A DNA stretch of 64,000 bases from Microbacterium sp. LWO13-1.2 (GTDB lineage: Bacteria; Actinomycetota; Actinomycetes; Actinomycetales; Microbacteriaceae): positions 3,658,001 through 3,722,000 of the forward strand of contig NZ_CP151634.1 of NCBI RefSeq assembly GCF_038397725.1, in the 5' to 3' direction. A program made the translations under genes and the position numbers. Shown in pieces: positions 56,420 through 64,000 of the stretch (the stretch's first letter is position 1; every line of letters starts with the position of its first letter). A model generated the notes under the pieces. That model ran no database searches. It worked only from the letters and a program-made list of their open reading frames with translations, and was not told where the DNA came from.

Positions 56420-57078
56420 CACGTCGACTCACGCCATCGGCCGCCTGGCAGGAGATGCAGGAGGGAAACCGACGGTTCGTGAACGACGAGCCGCGGCATC
56501 CGAATCAGAATGTCGAACGTCGCAACGACCTCGTCGCCGCGCAGTACCCGATGGCGACCCTGTTCGGATGCTCGGACTCCCGCCTCTCGGCCGAGATCAT
56601 CTTCGACAAGGGCCTCGGCGACCTGTTCGTCGTGCGCAACGCCGGCCAGGTCATCGGGGAGTCGATCATCGGCAGCCTGGAGTACTCGGTCGAGGTTCTC
56701 CAGGTCCCGCTGATCGTCGTCCTCGCCCACGATGCCTGCGGAGCCGTCGGTGCTGCCATCGCGGGCACCGCGATCGACGCGAAACCCCTGCCGCCGCACA
56801 TCTGGAAACTCATCGCCCCGATCATCCCTGCCGCGCGCAAGGTCCTGGCCGAGCAGGGCGGATCCTCGCCGGCCGACATCGACGCCGAGATGGTCGGACG
56901 CGAGCACCTGCGCAACACCGTGGCAGACCTGCTGCAGTCGTCCGAGCTCATCAGCCAAGCCGTCGCCGACGGCCGACTGGGCATCGTGGGCGCCAACTAC
57001 CGACTCAGCGAGGGCACGGCCGTGCCCATCGTCTCCGTGGGGCTCGCGATCGACGCGGGCTCCGAGATCCCGGCCTGA
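56416..57078 (+). CDS. Beta-class carbonic anhydrase
   Basis: This 220-aa zinc enzyme interconverts CO2 and bicarbonate. The zinc ligands are Cys52 (GCSDSR), His105 and Cys108 (LAHDACGA); Asp54 and Arg56 form the usual catalytic dyad. The ATG overlaps the DUF4245 stop. fumC follows 30 bp downstream, so bicarbonate supply and the TCA cycle are linked by expression. Confidence 0.95.
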   Translation: MTRRLTPSAAWQEMQEGNRRFVNDEPRHPNQNVERRNDLVAAQYPMATLFGCSDSRLSAEIIFDKGLGDLFVVRNAGQVIGESIIGSLEYSVEVLQVPLIVVLAHDACGAVGAAIAGTAIDAKPLPPHIWKLIAPIIPAARKVLAEQGGSSPADIDAEMVGREHLRNTVADLLQSSELISQAVADGRLGIVGANYRLSEGTAVPIVSVGLAIDAGSEIPA

Positions 57079-57108
57079 GGGCCCAACGTCACATCTGGAG
57101 GAACAGCA

Positions 57109-58503
57109 GTGACCGAAATCGAGTACCGCATCGAGCACGACACCATGGGCGAAGTGCGGGTTCCCGTGAACGCCCTGTACGGAGCGCAGACCCAGCGAGC
57201 GGTGGAGAACTTCCCCATCTCCGGCAAGGGTCTGGAGTCCACGCAGATCGCCGCACTGGCGCGGATCAAGAAGGCTGCAGCGCTCGCGAACAAGGAGCTG
57301 GGCACCCTCGACGGTGCGATCGCCGACGCGATCGCCGCGGCGGCCGATCAGGTCGCCTCGGGTGCGCATGACGCCGAGTTCCCGGTCGACACCTACCAGA
57401 CCGGATCCGGCACGTCGTCGAACATGAACATGAACGAGGTGCTCGCCACGCTGGCGACCGGCATCCTCGGTGCGAACGTGCACCCGAACGACCATGTGAA
57501 CGCCTCGCAGTCGTCGAACGACGTGTTCCCGACCTCGGTGCACATCGCCGTCACTCAGGCGCTCATCGACACGCTCATCCCGTCGCTCGACCACCTCGCC
57601 GTCGCCCTCGAGGCGAAGGCCGTGCTGTGGAAGGATGCCGTCAAGTCGGGTCGCACGCACCTGATGGACGCGACTCCGGTCACTCTCGGCCAGGAGTTCG
57701 GAGGTTATGCCCGTCAGATCCGCCTCGGCATCGAGCGCGTGCAGTCGGCACTCCCCCGCGTCGCCGAGGTTCCGCTCGGCGGCACCGCCGTCGGCACCGG
57801 CATCAACACGCCTCTCGGCTTCCCGCAGAAGGTCATCGCGCTGCTCGCGGCCGAGACCGAGCTGCCGATCACCGAGGCGAAGGACCACTTCGAAGCTCAG
57901 GCGAACCGCGACGGCCTCGTCGAGGCATCCGGCGCCCTGCGCACCATCGCCGTCTCGCTGACGAAGATCAACAACGATCTGCGCTGGATGGGCTCCGGCC
58001 CCAACACCGGACTCGGCGAGCTGCACATCCCCGACCTGCAGCCTGGGTCCTCGATCATGCCCGGCAAGGTCAACCCGGTCGTTCCCGAGGCCGTGCTCAT
58101 GGTCTGCGCCCGGGTGATCGGCAATGACGCGACGGTCGCGTGGGCCGGAGCATCCGGTTCCTTCGAGCTCAACGTCGCCATCCCGGTCATGGGCACCGCG
58201 CTCCTCGAGTCGATCCGCCTGCTCGCGAACGCCTCGCGCGTGCTCGCCGACAAGACGATCGACGGTCTCCAGGCCAACCTCGAGCGCGCGGCCGCGTTCG
58301 CCGGCATGAGCCCGTCGATCGTGACGCCGCTGAACAAGCTCATCGGCTACGAGGCCGCGGCGAAGATCGCGAAGCACTCGGTCGCGAACGGCATCACCGT
58401 GCGCGACGCCGTGATCGACCTCGGATACGTCGAGCGCGGTGAGCTCACGCTCGAGCAGCTGGACGAGAAGCTCGACCTGCTGTCGATGACCCACCCGGGC
58501 TGA
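57109..58503 (+). CDS. fumC: Class II fumarate hydratase
   Basis: This 464-aa enzyme of the TCA cycle hydrates fumarate to malate without an Fe-S cluster. The family signature [16 protein letters not shown] and the earlier [17 protein letters not shown], plus [18 protein letters not shown], are present. A GTG start has TGGAGGA upstream. It ends the operon with a strong hairpin. Confidence 0.97.
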   Translation: MTEIEYRIEHDTMGEVRVPVNALYGAQTQRAVENFPISGKGLESTQIAALARIKKAAALANKELGTLDGAIADAIAAAADQVASGAHDAEFPVDTYQTGSGTSSNMNMNEVLATLATGILGANVHPNDHVNASQSSNDVFPTSVHIAVTQALIDTLIPSLDHLAVALEAKAVLWKDAVKSGRTHLMDATPVTLGQEFGGYARQIRLGIERVQSALPRVAEVPLGGTAVGTGINTPLGFPQKVIALLAAETELPITEAKDHFEAQANRDGLVEASGALRTIAVSLTKINNDLRWMGSGPNTGLGELHIPDLQPGSSIMPGKVNPVVPEAVLMVCARVIGNDATVAWAGASGSFELNVAIPVMGTALLESIRLLANASRVLADKTIDGLQANLERAAAFAGMSPSIVTPLNKLIGYEAAAKIAKHSVANGITVRDAVIDLGYVERGELTLEQLDEKLDLLSMTHPG

Positions 58504-58513
58504 CACACCCTGC

Positions 58514-58560
58514 GAAACGCGGATGCCGCGAGGACTCGTTCCTCGCGGCATCCGCGTTTC
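58514..58560 (+). terminator. Intrinsic terminator after fumC
   Basis: Perfect 21-bp arms (58514-58534, starting GAAACGCGGATGCCG, and 58540-58560) enclose a 5-nt loop. It is 11 bp past the fumC stop. Confidence 0.88.
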
Positions 58561-58589
58561 TGCGTTCTCTGTTTCTGCTTTAAGGCCTT

Positions 58590-58667
58590 GTCACAGCTGT
58601 CGGACGTTGTTGCACCTGCAGGACGTTCTCGGCCGCAGCATCCGACACCTGCAACAACGTCCGACAG
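58590..58667 (+). repeat. Structured repeat element, left copy
   Basis: Arms CTGTCGGACGTTGTTGCA (58597-58614) and its exact complement (58650-58667) flank a 35-nt spacer beginning CCTGCAGGACG and ending GCATCCGACACC. The copy at 59631-59697 has the same arms and a 35-nt spacer that is 28 of 35 identical when reversed. Matching bases extend to GTCACA at 58590. The two copies are inverted around the nuclease-like gene. Confidence 0.88.
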
Positions 58668-58781
58668 GTGCGACATCCCACTCCACTCCCACTCTTCCTG
58701 CACAAACAGCGATAGGCAGCAATCGATCCACAACGCACGCTCCGCCGTCGACGCAACGTTCCCGACCAGCATCCTGAGGGG

Positions 58782-59618
58782 ATGTTGAAACCGGCAGCCC
58801 TCATCACTCAGCTGGGCGGCGTCGCCCGCGGAACGCAACTGCAGCAGTTCGGGGTGTCGCGGACCACGCTCTCGCGAGAGGTCGCCGCCGGACGCATCGA
58901 CCGCCTGCGTACCGGCGTGTTCGCGGCACCTCAGGTGTCGGAGGATCTCCGGAGTGCGGCCGCCCACGGCGGGCAGCTCACCTGCACGTCGCTTCTCCGT
59001 CTGCAGCGGATCTGGGTTCTGCCCGAGACGACGGAGCCGCATGTGTGGATGGGCACGAAGGGCAGGGTGCATCGGCACGCGGGCTGCGCGTGCATCAGCC
59101 ATTTCTACCGGGGGAAGGCCGAGATCGGCCCGGCTTCGATCGAGCGAGCCCTGGTTCACCTGTACAGATGCCAGGGCGATGAGGCGTTCTTCGCAGCCTT
59201 CGAATCGGCATGGATGCTTCGCCGGCTCTCGACTGCGGGCCGCTTCCGCATCCGCGCTTCCCTTCCTGCATCCGCTCGCTGGCTTGTCGACCTGGCCCGT
59301 TCGGATGCCGAGAGCGGCCTGGAATCGCTGCTCCGCCTGCGGCTCCACATCCTGGGCATCGCGCTGACCTGTCAGGTGCGGATCGCCGGCGTCGGGAGGG
59401 TGGATTTCCTCGTCGGCGCCCGGCTCATCCTCGAAGTCGACGGCAGAGAGAATCATGATGGCGAGACGAACAGGCACAAAGATCTGGTGCGGGATGCCGC
59501 GGCATCCCGTCTCGGCTACGAAACCCTCCGCTTCGACTACGCGCAGGTGATCCACGATTGGCCCACGGTTCAGGCGGCGATCCTCGGTGCCCTCCGACGG
59601 CTTCGGGACCACGCCTGA
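58782..59618 (+). CDS. AbiEi-like / DUF559-like endonuclease-fold protein
   Basis: This 278-aa protein begins with a winged-helix-like region (about 1-60; TQLQQFGVSRTTLSREVAAGRIDRL), as in AbiEi-type antitoxins. The C-terminal part (about 190-275) resembles the Vsr/DUF559 endonuclease fold: the motif VDFLVGARLILEVDGRENHD supplies acidic and E-x-D-type residues, followed by RHKDLVRDAAASRLGYETLRFDY. Such proteins are common in Microbacteriaceae and uncharacterised. No partner toxin gene is adjacent. The gene stands alone between two inverted copies of a 67-nt structured repeat. GAGGGG is very close to the ATG. Confidence 0.82.
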   Translation: MLKPAALITQLGGVARGTQLQQFGVSRTTLSREVAAGRIDRLRTGVFAAPQVSEDLRSAAAHGGQLTCTSLLRLQRIWVLPETTEPHVWMGTKGRVHRHAGCACISHFYRGKAEIGPASIERALVHLYRCQGDEAFFAAFESAWMLRRLSTAGRFRIRASLPASARWLVDLARSDAESGLESLLRLRLHILGIALTCQVRIAGVGRVDFLVGARLILEVDGRENHDGETNRHKDLVRDAAASRLGYETLRFDYAQVIHDWPTVQAAILGALRRLRDHA

Positions 59619-59630
59619 TCCACCGCATCC

Positions 59631-59705
59631 GTCGGACGTTGTTGCAGGTGTCGGATGCCGGGGCAGAAGACGTCCGACAGGTGCAACAACGTCCGACAGG
59701 TGTGA
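59631..59705 (-). repeat. Structured repeat element, right copy
   Basis: Arms GTCGGACGTTGTTGCA (59631-59646) and its exact complement (59682-59697) flank a 35-nt spacer. Read in reverse it aligns to the left copy in both arms, in 28 of 35 spacer positions and in the flanking GTCACA (59700-59705). It starts 12 bp past the nuclease-like stop. Confidence 0.88.
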
Positions 59706-59879
59706 CGCCGTTCCGGCCACGGACCTACCCAGAACACACCTCCCAGCAACGCGGTCGGCCTTTTCTCCGCCTTCGGTACAGCCCGATTTTTCCTGAGGTT
59801 CACCTGCCGGACACCCGGGCTTGGTCTGCTGGGGCACGAGCGCTCTGCTCCCCCGAACACCCCCGCTTGAGGAGTCCCC

Positions 59880-62204
59880 GTGGTCATGAACATCGGTCGA
59901 ACGAGCCTGCCCATGGCAGGTCACGTGCGAGGCAAGCGCAGTGCAGTCACCTGCCACCTGAAGTGCGCGAACGCGTGCGCGGACGGGGTGTGCAACACCT
60001 CGTCGAACGGCTACCTCCGCGACATCATCGACGCACAGCTGTCCCGCCGTTCCGTACTCGGCTTCGGTGCCGCCGCCGTCGCGAGCATCGTGCTCGCCCC
60101 CGCGCTGACCGGTGCGCAGTCCGCCACCGCCGCGTCGGGAGTGCCGATGGCTCCCGTCGGAGCGACCGGCGCTTTCGGATTCACGCCGATCGACCCGGTC
60201 GCTTACACGGTCGACAGCTTCGTCGTCCCCACCGGCTTCGACTGGGCGCCGATCATCCGCTGGGGCGATCCGATGTTCAACGACAGCCCCGCCTTCGACG
60301 CGGCCGACCAGACGCCCGAGGCTCAGGCACGACAGTTCGGCTACAACGTCGACTACACAGATGTGATCCGGACGTCGCCCACCACGGCGATCCTGTTCGT
60401 CAATCACGAGTACACCAATGAGGGAATCATGTTCCCCGCCGACCAGCTCGCCGGAGACCTCGACCGGGTGCGCCGCGTCGGCCTGAAGGCCCACGGCCTC
60501 AGCGTGGTCGACCTCACCCGCGCCGACGAGACGGCCTCCTGGAGCCCGGTGGTCGGCGGCCAGCGCAACCGTCGTTTCCTCGATGACACGCCCTACGCCT
60601 TCACCGGCCCGGCTGCCGGCTCGGCGCTGCTGCAGACCGCCGCAGATCCTGCCGGCACGACGCCGCTCGGCACCTTCGGCAACTGCTCCGGGGGCACGAC
60701 GCCCTGGGGCACGATCCTCAGCGGTGAGGAGAACTTCAACGGTTACTTCCGTTCGGTCGGCACGTCGGCCAGCGATCAGCGCTACGGCCTGAAGGATGCC
60801 GAGACAGCCCGCGGCTGGGAGCACGTCGACCCTCGGTTCGACGCCCGCGCACCCGGGTTCGAGAACGAGGTCAACCGATTCGGCTGGATCGTCGAGATCG
60901 ACCCGACGGACCCGACGTCGGTGCCTCGCAAGCACACCTCCCTCGGACGCCTCAAGCACGAGGGCGCGAACGTCATCATCGCGAAGAACGGCAAGGCCGT
61001 CGCCTACACGGGCGACGACGAGCGCTTCGACTACCTGTACAAGTTCGTCTCGCGCGACTCGTTCATCGAGGGCGACCGGGCGCACAACATGACACTGCTC
61101 GAGAACGGCGACCTCTACGTCGCCCGCTTCGCCGGTGACTCGCCTGCGGTCGAGATCGACGGATCCGGCGCCGTGCCCACGGACGGCGGATTCGGCGGCA
61201 GCGGCCAGTGGCTGCCGTTGGTCGTCGGCGGTGCGTCCGTCGTCGAGGGGATGTCGGTCGAGGAAGTCCTCGTCTATACGCGCCTCGCTGCGGACAAGGT
61301 CGGTGCGACGAAGATGGACCGCCCGGAGGACGTCGAGCCGAACCCTGTCACCGGCCGTGTCTACGTCGCGTGCACCAACAACACCAAGCGCGGTACTGCC
61401 GGCTCGGCCGGCCCCGACGAGGTCAACCCGCGCAACGAGAACCGCGACGGCCACGTGATCGAGATCACCGAGGCCGGTGGCGATCAGACGGCGACGGCGT
61501 TCTCGTGGACGCTTCTCCTCGTCGCAGGCGACCCCGCGACGAACTCGACCGCGTACTTCTCCGGCTTCCCGGCCGATCAGGTCTCTCCGATCTCCTGCCC
61601 CGACAACCTCGCGTTCGACAGCGCCGGAAATCTGTGGATCTCCACCGACGGCGCGCCCGGCGTCATCGGCTACAACGATGGCCTGTTCCGCGTGACGTTG
61701 GACGGACCGGAGCGCGGCAACGTCGAGCAGTTCCTGTCGGTGGCCCGCGAAGCCGAGACCTGCGGTCCGGTCATCCACGACGATGAGCAGCGCGTCTTCG
61801 TCTCGGTTCAGCACCCGGGCGAAGACGGCAGCTACGAGCAGCCGACCTCGCAGTTCCCGGACTCGATGCGCCCCGCCCCGCTCGCGGGCGCCGGCGGAGG
61901 CACGCTGAACATCCCTCGGCCGTCCGTGGTCCAGGTCTTCCCGTTGGACATCGAGCCCACACCGACGCCGACCCCCACGGTGGATCCGTCGCCGACGCCC
62001 TCGCCGACCGTCACCCCTGGCACGCCCGGAACACCGGGAACCCCCGGCACGCCAGGGACGAAGCCGGGAACCGGGCAGCTGCCCGCGACAGGTGCCGACC
62101 CGCTCGGCGGGATCCTCGCCGGCGCCGGACTGCTGGCCGCCGCGGGCATCGCGTTCCTCAGCCGCCGCAAGCGTGAAGCCGAAGCGCCCGACGCAGAGGC
62201 CTGA
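59880..62204 (+). CDS. PhoX-family phosphatase with LPXTG wall anchor
   Basis: This 774-aa exported protein has a cysteine-rich N-terminus (TCHLKCANACADGVC, 24-38), then a Tat signal (SRRSVLGFGAAAVASI, from 55). The large PhoX domain (about 90-690) shows VVPTGFDWAPIIRWGD, WGTILSGEENFNGYF, RLKHEGANVI and RPEDVEPNPVTGRVYVACTNN. A Thr/Pro-rich spacer follows. It ends with LPATG (734-738), a hydrophobic helix and a basic tail, a sortase signal. PhoX enzymes are Ca/Fe alkaline phosphatases that release phosphate from organic esters. A GTG start with GAGGAG upstream is used. No sortase gene is visible nearby. Confidence 0.9.
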   Translation: MVMNIGRTSLPMAGHVRGKRSAVTCHLKCANACADGVCNTSSNGYLRDIIDAQLSRRSVLGFGAAAVASIVLAPALTGAQSATAASGVPMAPVGATGAFGFTPIDPVAYTVDSFVVPTGFDWAPIIRWGDPMFNDSPAFDAADQTPEAQARQFGYNVDYTDVIRTSPTTAILFVNHEYTNEGIMFPADQLAGDLDRVRRVGLKAHGLSVVDLTRADETASWSPVVGGQRNRRFLDDTPYAFTGPAAGSALLQTAADPAGTTPLGTFGNCSGGTTPWGTILSGEENFNGYFRSVGTSASDQRYGLKDAETARGWEHVDPRFDARAPGFENEVNRFGWIVEIDPTDPTSVPRKHTSLGRLKHEGANVIIAKNGKAVAYTGDDERFDYLYKFVSRDSFIEGDRAHNMTLLENGDLYVARFAGDSPAVEIDGSGAVPTDGGFGGSGQWLPLVVGGASVVEGMSVEEVLVYTRLAADKVGATKMDRPEDVEPNPVTGRVYVACTNNTKRGTAGSAGPDEVNPRNENRDGHVIEITEAGGDQTATAFSWTLLLVAGDPATNSTAYFSGFPADQVSPISCPDNLAFDSAGNLWISTDGAPGVIGYNDGLFRVTLDGPERGNVEQFLSVAREAETCGPVIHDDEQRVFVSVQHPGEDGSYEQPTSQFPDSMRPAPLAGAGGGTLNIPRPSVVQVFPLDIEPTPTPTPTVDPSPTPSPTVTPGTPGTPGTPGTPGTKPGTGQLPATGADPLGGILAGAGLLAAAGIAFLSRRKREAEAPDAEA
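61950..62075 (+). repeat. Low-complexity Pro/Thr repeat in the PhoX gene
   Basis: In-frame DNA repeats encode a TPTPTP-like segment followed by four GTP units. This is the stalk between the enzyme and the wall anchor; such tracts vary in length between strains. Confidence 0.75.
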
Positions 62205-62213
62205 GCTCACCCG

Positions 62214-62244
62214 GATGCCGCGCGGACTCGCTCCGCGCGGCATC
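62214..62244 (+). terminator. Intrinsic terminator after the PhoX gene
   Basis: A 13-bp perfect stem (GATGCCGCGCGGA at 62214-62226, complement at 62232-62244) with a 5-nt CTCGC loop, close in sequence to the fumC terminator. Confidence 0.85.
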
Positions 62245-62296
62245 TGTGTTCCCTCCCGCGGGCATCAGCGACAGCGGCGGATACCCCGTCACACAC

Positions 62297-62333
62297 GACA
62301 GCGGATGCCGCCCTCTGGACGGCATCCGCTGTC
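62297..62333 (-). terminator. Intrinsic terminator after the PhoH-like gene
   Basis: A 14-bp perfect stem (GACAGCGGATGCCG at 62297-62310 with its complement at 62320-62333) and a 9-nt loop, placed just past the stop of the minus-strand PIN-PhoH gene. Confidence 0.82.
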
Positions 62334-62342
62334 GATGTCTGT

Positions 62343-63725
62343 TCAGCTGAGCTCTCCGCCCTCCAGCAGCTCCGTGACGAGAGCGGCGATCGCCGAGCGC
62401 TCCGATCGCGTCAGGGTGACGTGACCGAACAGGTCGTGCCCCTTGAGCGTCTCGATCACGCTGGCGATGCCGTCGTGGCGACCGACCCGGAGGTTGTCGC
62501 GCTGGCCGACATCGTGGGTGAGGACCACGCGCGAGTTCTGCCCCATCCGGCTCAGCACCGTCAGCAGGACGTTGCGTTCCAGCGACTGCGCCTCGTCGAC
62601 GATCACGAAGGCGTCGTGCAGCGAACGACCGCGGATGTGAGTGAGCGGCAGGACCTCGAGGATGCCCCGCTCGAGGACCTCCTCGACCACGTTGCCGGAG
62701 ACCACCGAGCCGAGCGTGTCGAAGACCGCCTGACCCCAGGGCCCCATCTTCTCGCCCTGGTCGCCGGGAAGGTACCCGAGCTCCTGCCCGCCGACGGCGA
62801 ACAGCGGCCGGAAGACGATGATCTTCTTCTGCTGCTGTCGTTCGAGTACGGCTTCGAGACCCGCGCACAGTGCCAGCGCCGACTTGCCGGTGCCTGCCCG
62901 TCCCCCCAGCGAGACGATGCCCACCTCAGGGTCGAGGAGCAAGTCGATCGCGATCCGCTGCTCGGCCGAGCGCCCGTGCATTCCGAAGATCTCTCGATCA
63001 CCGCGCACCAGCCGGTACTCACCGTCGCCGGTGACCCGCCCGAGTGCGGAGCCCCGTTCGGAGTGGATGATCAAACCGGTGTTGACCGGGATGCCGCGCG
63101 CCTCCTCGCTGATGCCGACTTCGCTCTCGTAGAGGTCGCTGATGTCATCACCGGAGATGTCGAGGTTCGAGATGCCGGTCCAGCCGGAATCGATGGCCTG
63201 CTCGGCGAGGTACTCCTCCGCCCGGAGTCCGAGCGACGCCGCCTTCACCCGCATCGGCAGGTCCTTCGAGACGATCGTCACCTCCTGACCGTCCTGGGAA
63301 AGGTGCATGGCCACCGAGAGGATGCGGCTGTCGTTGTCGCTGAGTCGGATGCCGACCGGCAGCACCGACTGGTCGGTGTTGCCGAGCTCGACGCGAAGGG
63401 TTCCGCCTTCGCCGACCTCGACCGGGAAATCCAGCCGGCCGTGCTCGACGCGCAGATCATCGAGGTGCCGAAGAGCCTGACGCGCGAAGTAGCCGATCTC
63501 CGGGTCGTTCCGCTTGCCCTCGAGCTCGCTGATGACGACGACCGGAAGCACGACCGAATGCTCGGCGAATCGGAAGAACGCCTGCGGGTCGCTCAGCAGC
63601 ACGGACGTGTCGAGCACGTACGTGCGCAGATCCTGATCCGGATCTGCTGAGGACGACCGTCGCGCGGTCTTTCGGGTGGCCTGCTGCGCGGTGCTGGTGG
63701 ACTGCTGCGCTGTACGTGTGGTCAC
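62343..63725 (-). CDS. PIN-domain PhoH-like ATPase (PhoH2)
   Basis: This 460-aa protein fuses an N-terminal PIN ribonuclease domain (about 33-175; [29 protein letters not shown], and the acidic [10 protein letters not shown]) to a PhoH P-loop ATPase (about 245-455; [29 protein letters not shown]). The first 30 residues are a Gln/Thr/Ser-rich tail. PhoH2 proteins are ATP-dependent RNA helicase-nucleases in mycobacteria and relatives. The start is GTG with GGGAG 7 nt upstream. Confidence 0.93.
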   Translation of the reverse strand: MTTRTAQQSTSTAQQATRKTARRSSSADPDQDLRTYVLDTSVLLSDPQAFFRFAEHSVVLPVVVISELEGKRNDPEIGYFARQALRHLDDLRVEHGRLDFPVEVGEGGTLRVELGNTDQSVLPVGIRLSDNDSRILSVAMHLSQDGQEVTIVSKDLPMRVKAASLGLRAEEYLAEQAIDSGWTGISNLDISGDDISDLYESEVGISEEARGIPVNTGLIIHSERGSALGRVTGDGEYRLVRGDREIFGMHGRSAEQRIAIDLLLDPEVGIVSLGGRAGTGKSALALCAGLEAVLERQQQKKIIVFRPLFAVGGQELGYLPGDQGEKMGPWGQAVFDTLGSVVSGNVVEEVLERGILEVLPLTHIRGRSLHDAFVIVDEAQSLERNVLLTVLSRMGQNSRVVLTHDVGQRDNLRVGRHDGIASVIETLKGHDLFGHVTLTRSERSAIAALVTELLEGGELS

Positions 63726-63886
63726 GACCCACTCCCGACCCGGGATGTTTCCCGGCTATGCGAACGAGTCGACCAGGGGGCCACGAGTCGCGATCCTGAA
63801 GGCCGACCCGATCGGGCGCCATGCCCGATGCCTAGAAGGTACGACGCCGCACCGACATACGTCGGGCTCGACACGCCAGCAATCGG

Positions 63887-64000
63887 TTACGCGCTGATTA
63901 ACGTCTCGTTGCCGTATGCCGCGATCGCCTCGTCGAGCATCCGGAATGTCTCGCTGTCGGTGCCCGCGTGCGGCGCGATCCGCACAGTCTCGCCCCGCGC
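63887..64000 (-). CDS. C-terminal end of an unidentified gene (partial)
   Basis: A frame open to the right edge ends at TAA (63887-63889). The last residues read ETVRIAPHAGTDSETF, then RMLDEAIAAYGNETLISA. A VRIAPHA-like strand followed by a helix near the C-terminus occurs in some PLP aminotransferases, but the fragment is too short to name. It lies 162 bp upstream of the PhoH-like gene on the same strand. Confidence 0.5.
   Translation of the reverse strand, partial: ARGETVRIAPHAGTDSETFRMLDEAIAAYGNETLISA

Noticed and set aside
56323..58551. A 742-codon minus-strand open frame opposite fumC and the carbonic anhydrase
   Set aside because: It is antisense to two conserved enzymes and low in complexity; no ribosome site or domain supports it.
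58782..59618. A complete AbiEi/AbiEii toxin-antitoxin pair
   Set aside because: The N-terminal region is AbiEi-like, but no nucleotidyltransferase toxin gene lies on either side; the next genes are fumC and the PhoX gene.
58347..62243. A 1298-codon minus-strand open frame covering fumC's end, the nuclease-like gene and the PhoX gene
   Set aside because: It crosses three well-supported genes on the other strand, the terminators and both repeats, has no domain I recognise and has biased Arg/Gly composition.

Overview
The window is a chromosomal segment of a high-GC actinobacterium. The best fit is Microbacteriaceae, most likely Microbacterium. The evidence is GC-rich codon use with long spurious antisense frames, actinobacterial families of unknown function (DUF6264-, DUF4245-, DUF6328- and DUF6357-like proteins), the ispH / xseA-xseB-DUF4245-carbonic anhydrase-fumC arrangement, and many start codons 6-7 nt downstream of a TAnnnT -10 box. 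I see no rRNA, tRNA, CRISPR array, transposase or prophage gene. Most of the window is ordinary core or transport DNA.

Layout. 1-1446: AzlCD amino-acid exporter with a divergent XRE-cupin regulator and paired operators. 1461-5974: secreted transglycosylase-like protein, TypA GTPase, CPBP membrane protease, PH-like membrane protein. 5977-11241: peptide ABC operon (binding protein, two permeases, fused double ATPase). 11402-16201: glycine cleavage operon gcvT-gcvH-gcvP behind a tandem glycine riboswitch. 16210-19669: carbohydrate ABC operon with a large inverted repeat upstream. 19738-25333: NAD operon nrtR-nadA-nadB-nadC-cysteine desulfurase with a palindromic operator. 25487-30966: glycosyltransferase, SDR oxidoreductase, ABC exporter, MFS exporter. 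30989-34515: small proteins, an AhpD-like protein, Dps, a cysteine-less IscA-like protein, membrane proteins. 34646-39731: Ser/Thr kinase, CPA2 antiporter, ABC-F ATPase, small membrane protein. 39791-44946: regulators (AraC-GyrI, and a LysR DNA-binding domain with a basic tail), a hydrolase-fold protein without its serine, a TPR protein, an Fpg/Nei-like glycosylase, unknowns. 44998-49476: YchF, methyltransferase, DnaQ-like exonuclease, RmuC, small membrane protein. 49670-53017: glpX, fba, MOSC protein, DUF6264 protein. 53061-58503: ispH, xseA, xseB, DUF4245 protein, carbonic anhydrase, fumC. 58590-59705: an AbiEi/DUF559-like nuclease gene between two inverted copies of a structured repeat. 59880-64000: LPXTG-anchored PhoX phosphatase, PIN-PhoH ATPase, and the end of an unidentified gene.

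Functional links visible in the sequence are: glycine sensing controlling glycine cleavage; NrtR controlling de novo NAD synthesis, with a desulfurase that probably serves the NadA Fe-S cluster; and hairpins between the binding-protein and permease genes of both ABC operons, which may set their expression ratio. The most unusual element is the nuclease gene framed by inverted 67-nt repeat copies. It looks like a small REP- or MITE-like cassette and is the main candidate for an undescribed system.
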